The position numbers and the translations under genes are program-made. A stretch of DNA of 7,518 bases from Candidatus Kapaibacterium sp. (GTDB lineage: Bacteria; Bacteroidota; Ignavibacteria; Kapaibacteriales; UBA2268): contig JAQIDA010000374.1 of NCBI GenBank assembly GCA_027858275.1, positions 1 to 7,518 on the forward strand, written 5' to 3'. The notes below the pieces were generated by a model. It was given only the letters and a program-made list of their open reading frames with translations. It was not told the origin of the DNA and did not search any database. This document shows, piece by piece, positions 5,748 through 7,518 of this stretch. Position 1 is the stretch's first letter, and each line of letters starts with the position of its first letter.

Positions 5748-7518
5748 CTACTCATGCCCCTCTCTTTTCATCCTGAGCATCAGCTCATGAATTCTCTCCG
5801 CTTGCAGAGTGAAAGTCTCCAATCTTGCTTCTACCACTTGAGGATAGACATTGCCGTCCGCCTCAATTGTCAGGAATGGCAGAGTCATTTTTTTGTCGAT
5901 GAATGAGGGGAGAGTATAGCTCGGATCATTCAATTGCTTCGCTTCGATTTTGTTCTCAACTTTCATTTCCGGCAGGCTGAACGCTTCAGCACATCTGGTG
6001 GGCATACATCCGAATGGCCCGAGATTTATCACGCCGCAGAATCTGTCGAGAATTTCGTGCATGGCAGCGCCGAGAGTCATACCCGGTTCACCTTTATACT
6101 CTAATGGAATCACGTGTTTACTGTGATTGAGCAGCGCGTCGATGTCGATTTTCATATATTCATAATAACCACTTTTTTCAAGAGTTTTCTTGGTGCGACG
6201 TTCCACATAACGCATATAGATATTGCGGAGGAATCTGTCACGTTTATTATTAGCGTTTTCTTCCGGCTCCAGCAATCCTTTGTCAATCAAATAATCAATA
6301 TAGAAAATCCATTCGGTTATATAAGCTGTTTTGAGAATAAATCCTTTTTTCGCAAAATATCTATCCAAATGCTTATGCGAAAAATGCTCCCGGCGAGTGT
6401 ATATTTCGCCGACCATTGATATATATTTTGACTCATTAATCGGGATTCTTGCGGGAACTTCACGCTTAATTATTGTCGAGAATTTCTTTAAATCTTTGAA
6501 TATATTGTCTGTGTTTTTTGCGTAATTTTCTACAATTTTATCAAACTCACGGTTAAACACATCGATCCCGTGGTCCGGGTCAACGGCGTTTGTCATAATT
6601 CCCGCTCTGACATCTTCAAGAACATCGGCAGCCATGAGAGCCTTAACAGCACGAAGATCAAAACTCGATCCCATACCGGCAAAAGCGTCTTCGTTTGCCA
6701 GCGCGAGAGTCGCCACATTGCGCAATTTCTTTTTCATTATCAGGTCGCGCAGGAATACGGGGTATTGCCCTACTCGGCAATTGCCTGCCCCTTGAATCAA
6801 GAAGCAAACGAGATATTTTTCACCGTCCCAATGATTCTCAATATAATCAATCACCGAACCTGCTATAAGCAACACGGGGAGGCATTCCTTGCCCGTGGCG
6901 TTAGCCCTTGCGTATTTCAATATGTCGTGATTACCTTCCGGCATTGTCACGGCATTCAGCCCCAAACTCCTTAGCGATGAAGTAAACATACGAGTGCTTA
7001 TATCGCCCATTGACGGAATTAATATCTCGACTCGCGGATCGTTCAGAGGAATTTTATCGCCCTCGGAAGAAACAAAATAGCTCTGATCACCTTCCGCCTT
7101 GATGGTCGCCGCTGTGAAATCGCTGTAATCCGGATCTTTAATTTCATCTCGAATGGCTCTGTAATTCGCTATTATATCCAGCGCGGCCTCTATACGAGTA
7201 TTCAATCCTGCATCCGCCGTATGACCGTCCAGCTCAAGAGTCAGAGACGGCTTGCTGCCCATAAGAGAGCGGAAAGTCGTCAAAGTCATCGAATCAGGAG
7301 CGCAAGAATAATTTGTAACATAAGTAGCGAACAACTGCGGATGACGCTTGATAAATTTGGAGACTTTCAATATCATTTTCGCACCTTCCCAATACTGATC
7401 GTCCTCGATAGGTTCGTTGCGATAATCAAAAATGTCATAAGGAACTATATAAACTGCTCGCGAAGCGAATTTTCGCGGAATGCCTTTGTTGTCAGTATCA
7501 GTGAAGGAGTTATAAGGT
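5748..7518 (-). CDS. Acyl-CoA dehydratase activase-related giant protein, C-terminal part (2-hydroxyglutaryl-CoA dehydratase/benzoyl-CoA reductase superfamily)
   Basis: Cytoplasmic iron-sulfur protein, C-terminal 589 residues. The frame stays open to the window edge: 47 residues (starting PYNSFTDTDNKGIPRKFASR) precede the ATG at 7376, so that ATG is internal. The sequence matches the long fusion proteins (about 1,400 residues) in which ASKHA-type BcrAD/BadFG ATPase modules precede DUF2229 and HgdB-like domains; the ATPase part would lie beyond 7518. Visible motifs (fragment numbering): NYSCAPDS (Cys72), LELDGHTADAGLNTRIEA (94-111), GKECLPV (Cys212), GAGNCRVGQY (Cys247) and NLGPFGCMPTR (Cys504), plus Cys238, Cys494 and Cys509. 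In this superfamily such cysteines hold a [4Fe-4S] or double-cubane [8Fe-9S] cluster that receives low-potential electrons by ATP-driven transfer. The reaction of the fused type is, to my knowledge, unknown. It lies 179 bp upstream of the DUF5777 gene, probably transcribed separately. Confidence 0.87.
   Translation of the reverse strand, partial: PYNSFTDTDNKGIPRKFASRAVYIVPYDIFDYRNEPIEDDQYWEGAKMILKVSKFIKRHPQLFATYVTNYSCAPDSMTLTTFRSLMGSKPSLTLELDGHTADAGLNTRIEAALDIIANYRAIRDEIKDPDYSDFTAATIKAEGDQSYFVSSEGDKIPLNDPRVEILIPSMGDISTRMFTSSLRSLGLNAVTMPEGNHDILKYARANATGKECLPVLLIAGSVIDYIENHWDGEKYLVCFLIQGAGNCRVGQYPVFLRDLIMKKKLRNVATLALANEDAFAGMGSSFDLRAVKALMAADVLEDVRAGIMTNAVDPDHGIDVFNREFDKIVENYAKNTDNIFKDLKKFSTIIKREVPARIPINESKYISMVGEIYTRREHFSHKHLDRYFAKKGFILKTAYITEWIFYIDYLIDKGLLEPEENANNKRDRFLRNIYMRYVERRTKKTLEKSGYYEYMKIDIDALLNHSKHVIPLEYKGEPGMTLGAAMHEILDRFCGVINLGPFGCMPTRCAEAFSLPEMKVENKIEAKQLNDPSYTLPSFIDKKMTLPFLTIEADGNVYPQVVEARLETFTLQAERIHELMLRMKREGHE

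Noticed and set aside
6570..6974. 134-residue plus-strand open frame
   Set aside because: It lies wholly opposite the conserved cysteine region of the large Fe-S gene, has no recognisable domain, and is best seen as a shadow.
5748..7376. ATG 7376 as the start of the large Fe-S protein
   Set aside because: The frame continues 47 codons to the edge with family sequence (NKGIPRKFASR), so this methionine is internal.
1..7518. Mobile element, phage, defence or CRISPR island
   Set aside because: No transposase, integrase, direct-repeat array or toxin-antitoxin pair was seen; gene content and base use look chromosomal throughout.

Overview
The window looks like chromosomal DNA from the Bacteroidota/Ignavibacteriota/Kapaibacteriota (FCB) side of the bacterial tree. 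The evidence is the combination of a DUF2279 surface protein, a DUF5777 beta-barrel protein next to a YceI-like protein, a Bacteroides-type rhamnulose-1-phosphate aldolase, and one TTTG-N19-TAnnTTTG-like promoter. A membrane-anchored RodZ-like protein with a DUF4115-type domain fits the Ignavibacteria/Kapaibacteria side better than typical Bacteroidales, but this placement is inference. DNA is moderately AT-rich and coding density is high. I see no tRNA, rRNA, CRISPR array, insertion sequence or phage gene.

Layout. (1) 1-942, plus: the C-terminal ~80% of phosphoglycerate kinase, cut by the window edge. (2) 973-2019, minus, convergent with pgk: an exported DUF2279 protein with a long C-terminal extension. 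(3) 2020-2214: a divergent intergenic region with a sigma70-like promoter whose spacer carries a perfect 13-bp dyad, plus a wider 9-bp inverted repeat. (4) 2215-3165, plus: a RodZ-like protein (cytoplasmic HTH, one membrane helix, periplasmic DUF4115-like domain, very basic tail), followed by a strong intrinsic terminator at 3192-3230. (5) 5568 down to 3236, minus: three tightly spaced genes, DUF5777 barrel, YceI-like periplasmic protein, then a RhaD-type class II aldolase. The first two are probably translationally coupled. (6) 7518 down to 5748, minus: the C-terminal 589 residues of a very large acyl-CoA dehydratase/activase-related protein (2-hydroxyglutaryl-CoA dehydratase/benzoyl-CoA reductase superfamily), open at the window edge.

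How the genes relate. pgk is glycolysis/gluconeogenesis housekeeping. The DUF2279 and RodZ-like genes share an intergenic region and both concern the cell envelope. DUF5777 and YceI form a likely outer-membrane/periplasm pair of unknown biochemical role. RhaD follows them at 54 bp with no other rhamnose gene in view. The large Fe-S protein carries conserved-looking cysteines of the kind that hold a double-cubane or [4Fe-4S] cluster, and its physiological reaction is unknown. No complete new multi-gene system is evident. The best leads are the large Fe-S reductase-like protein and the DUF5777-YceI(-RhaD) unit.
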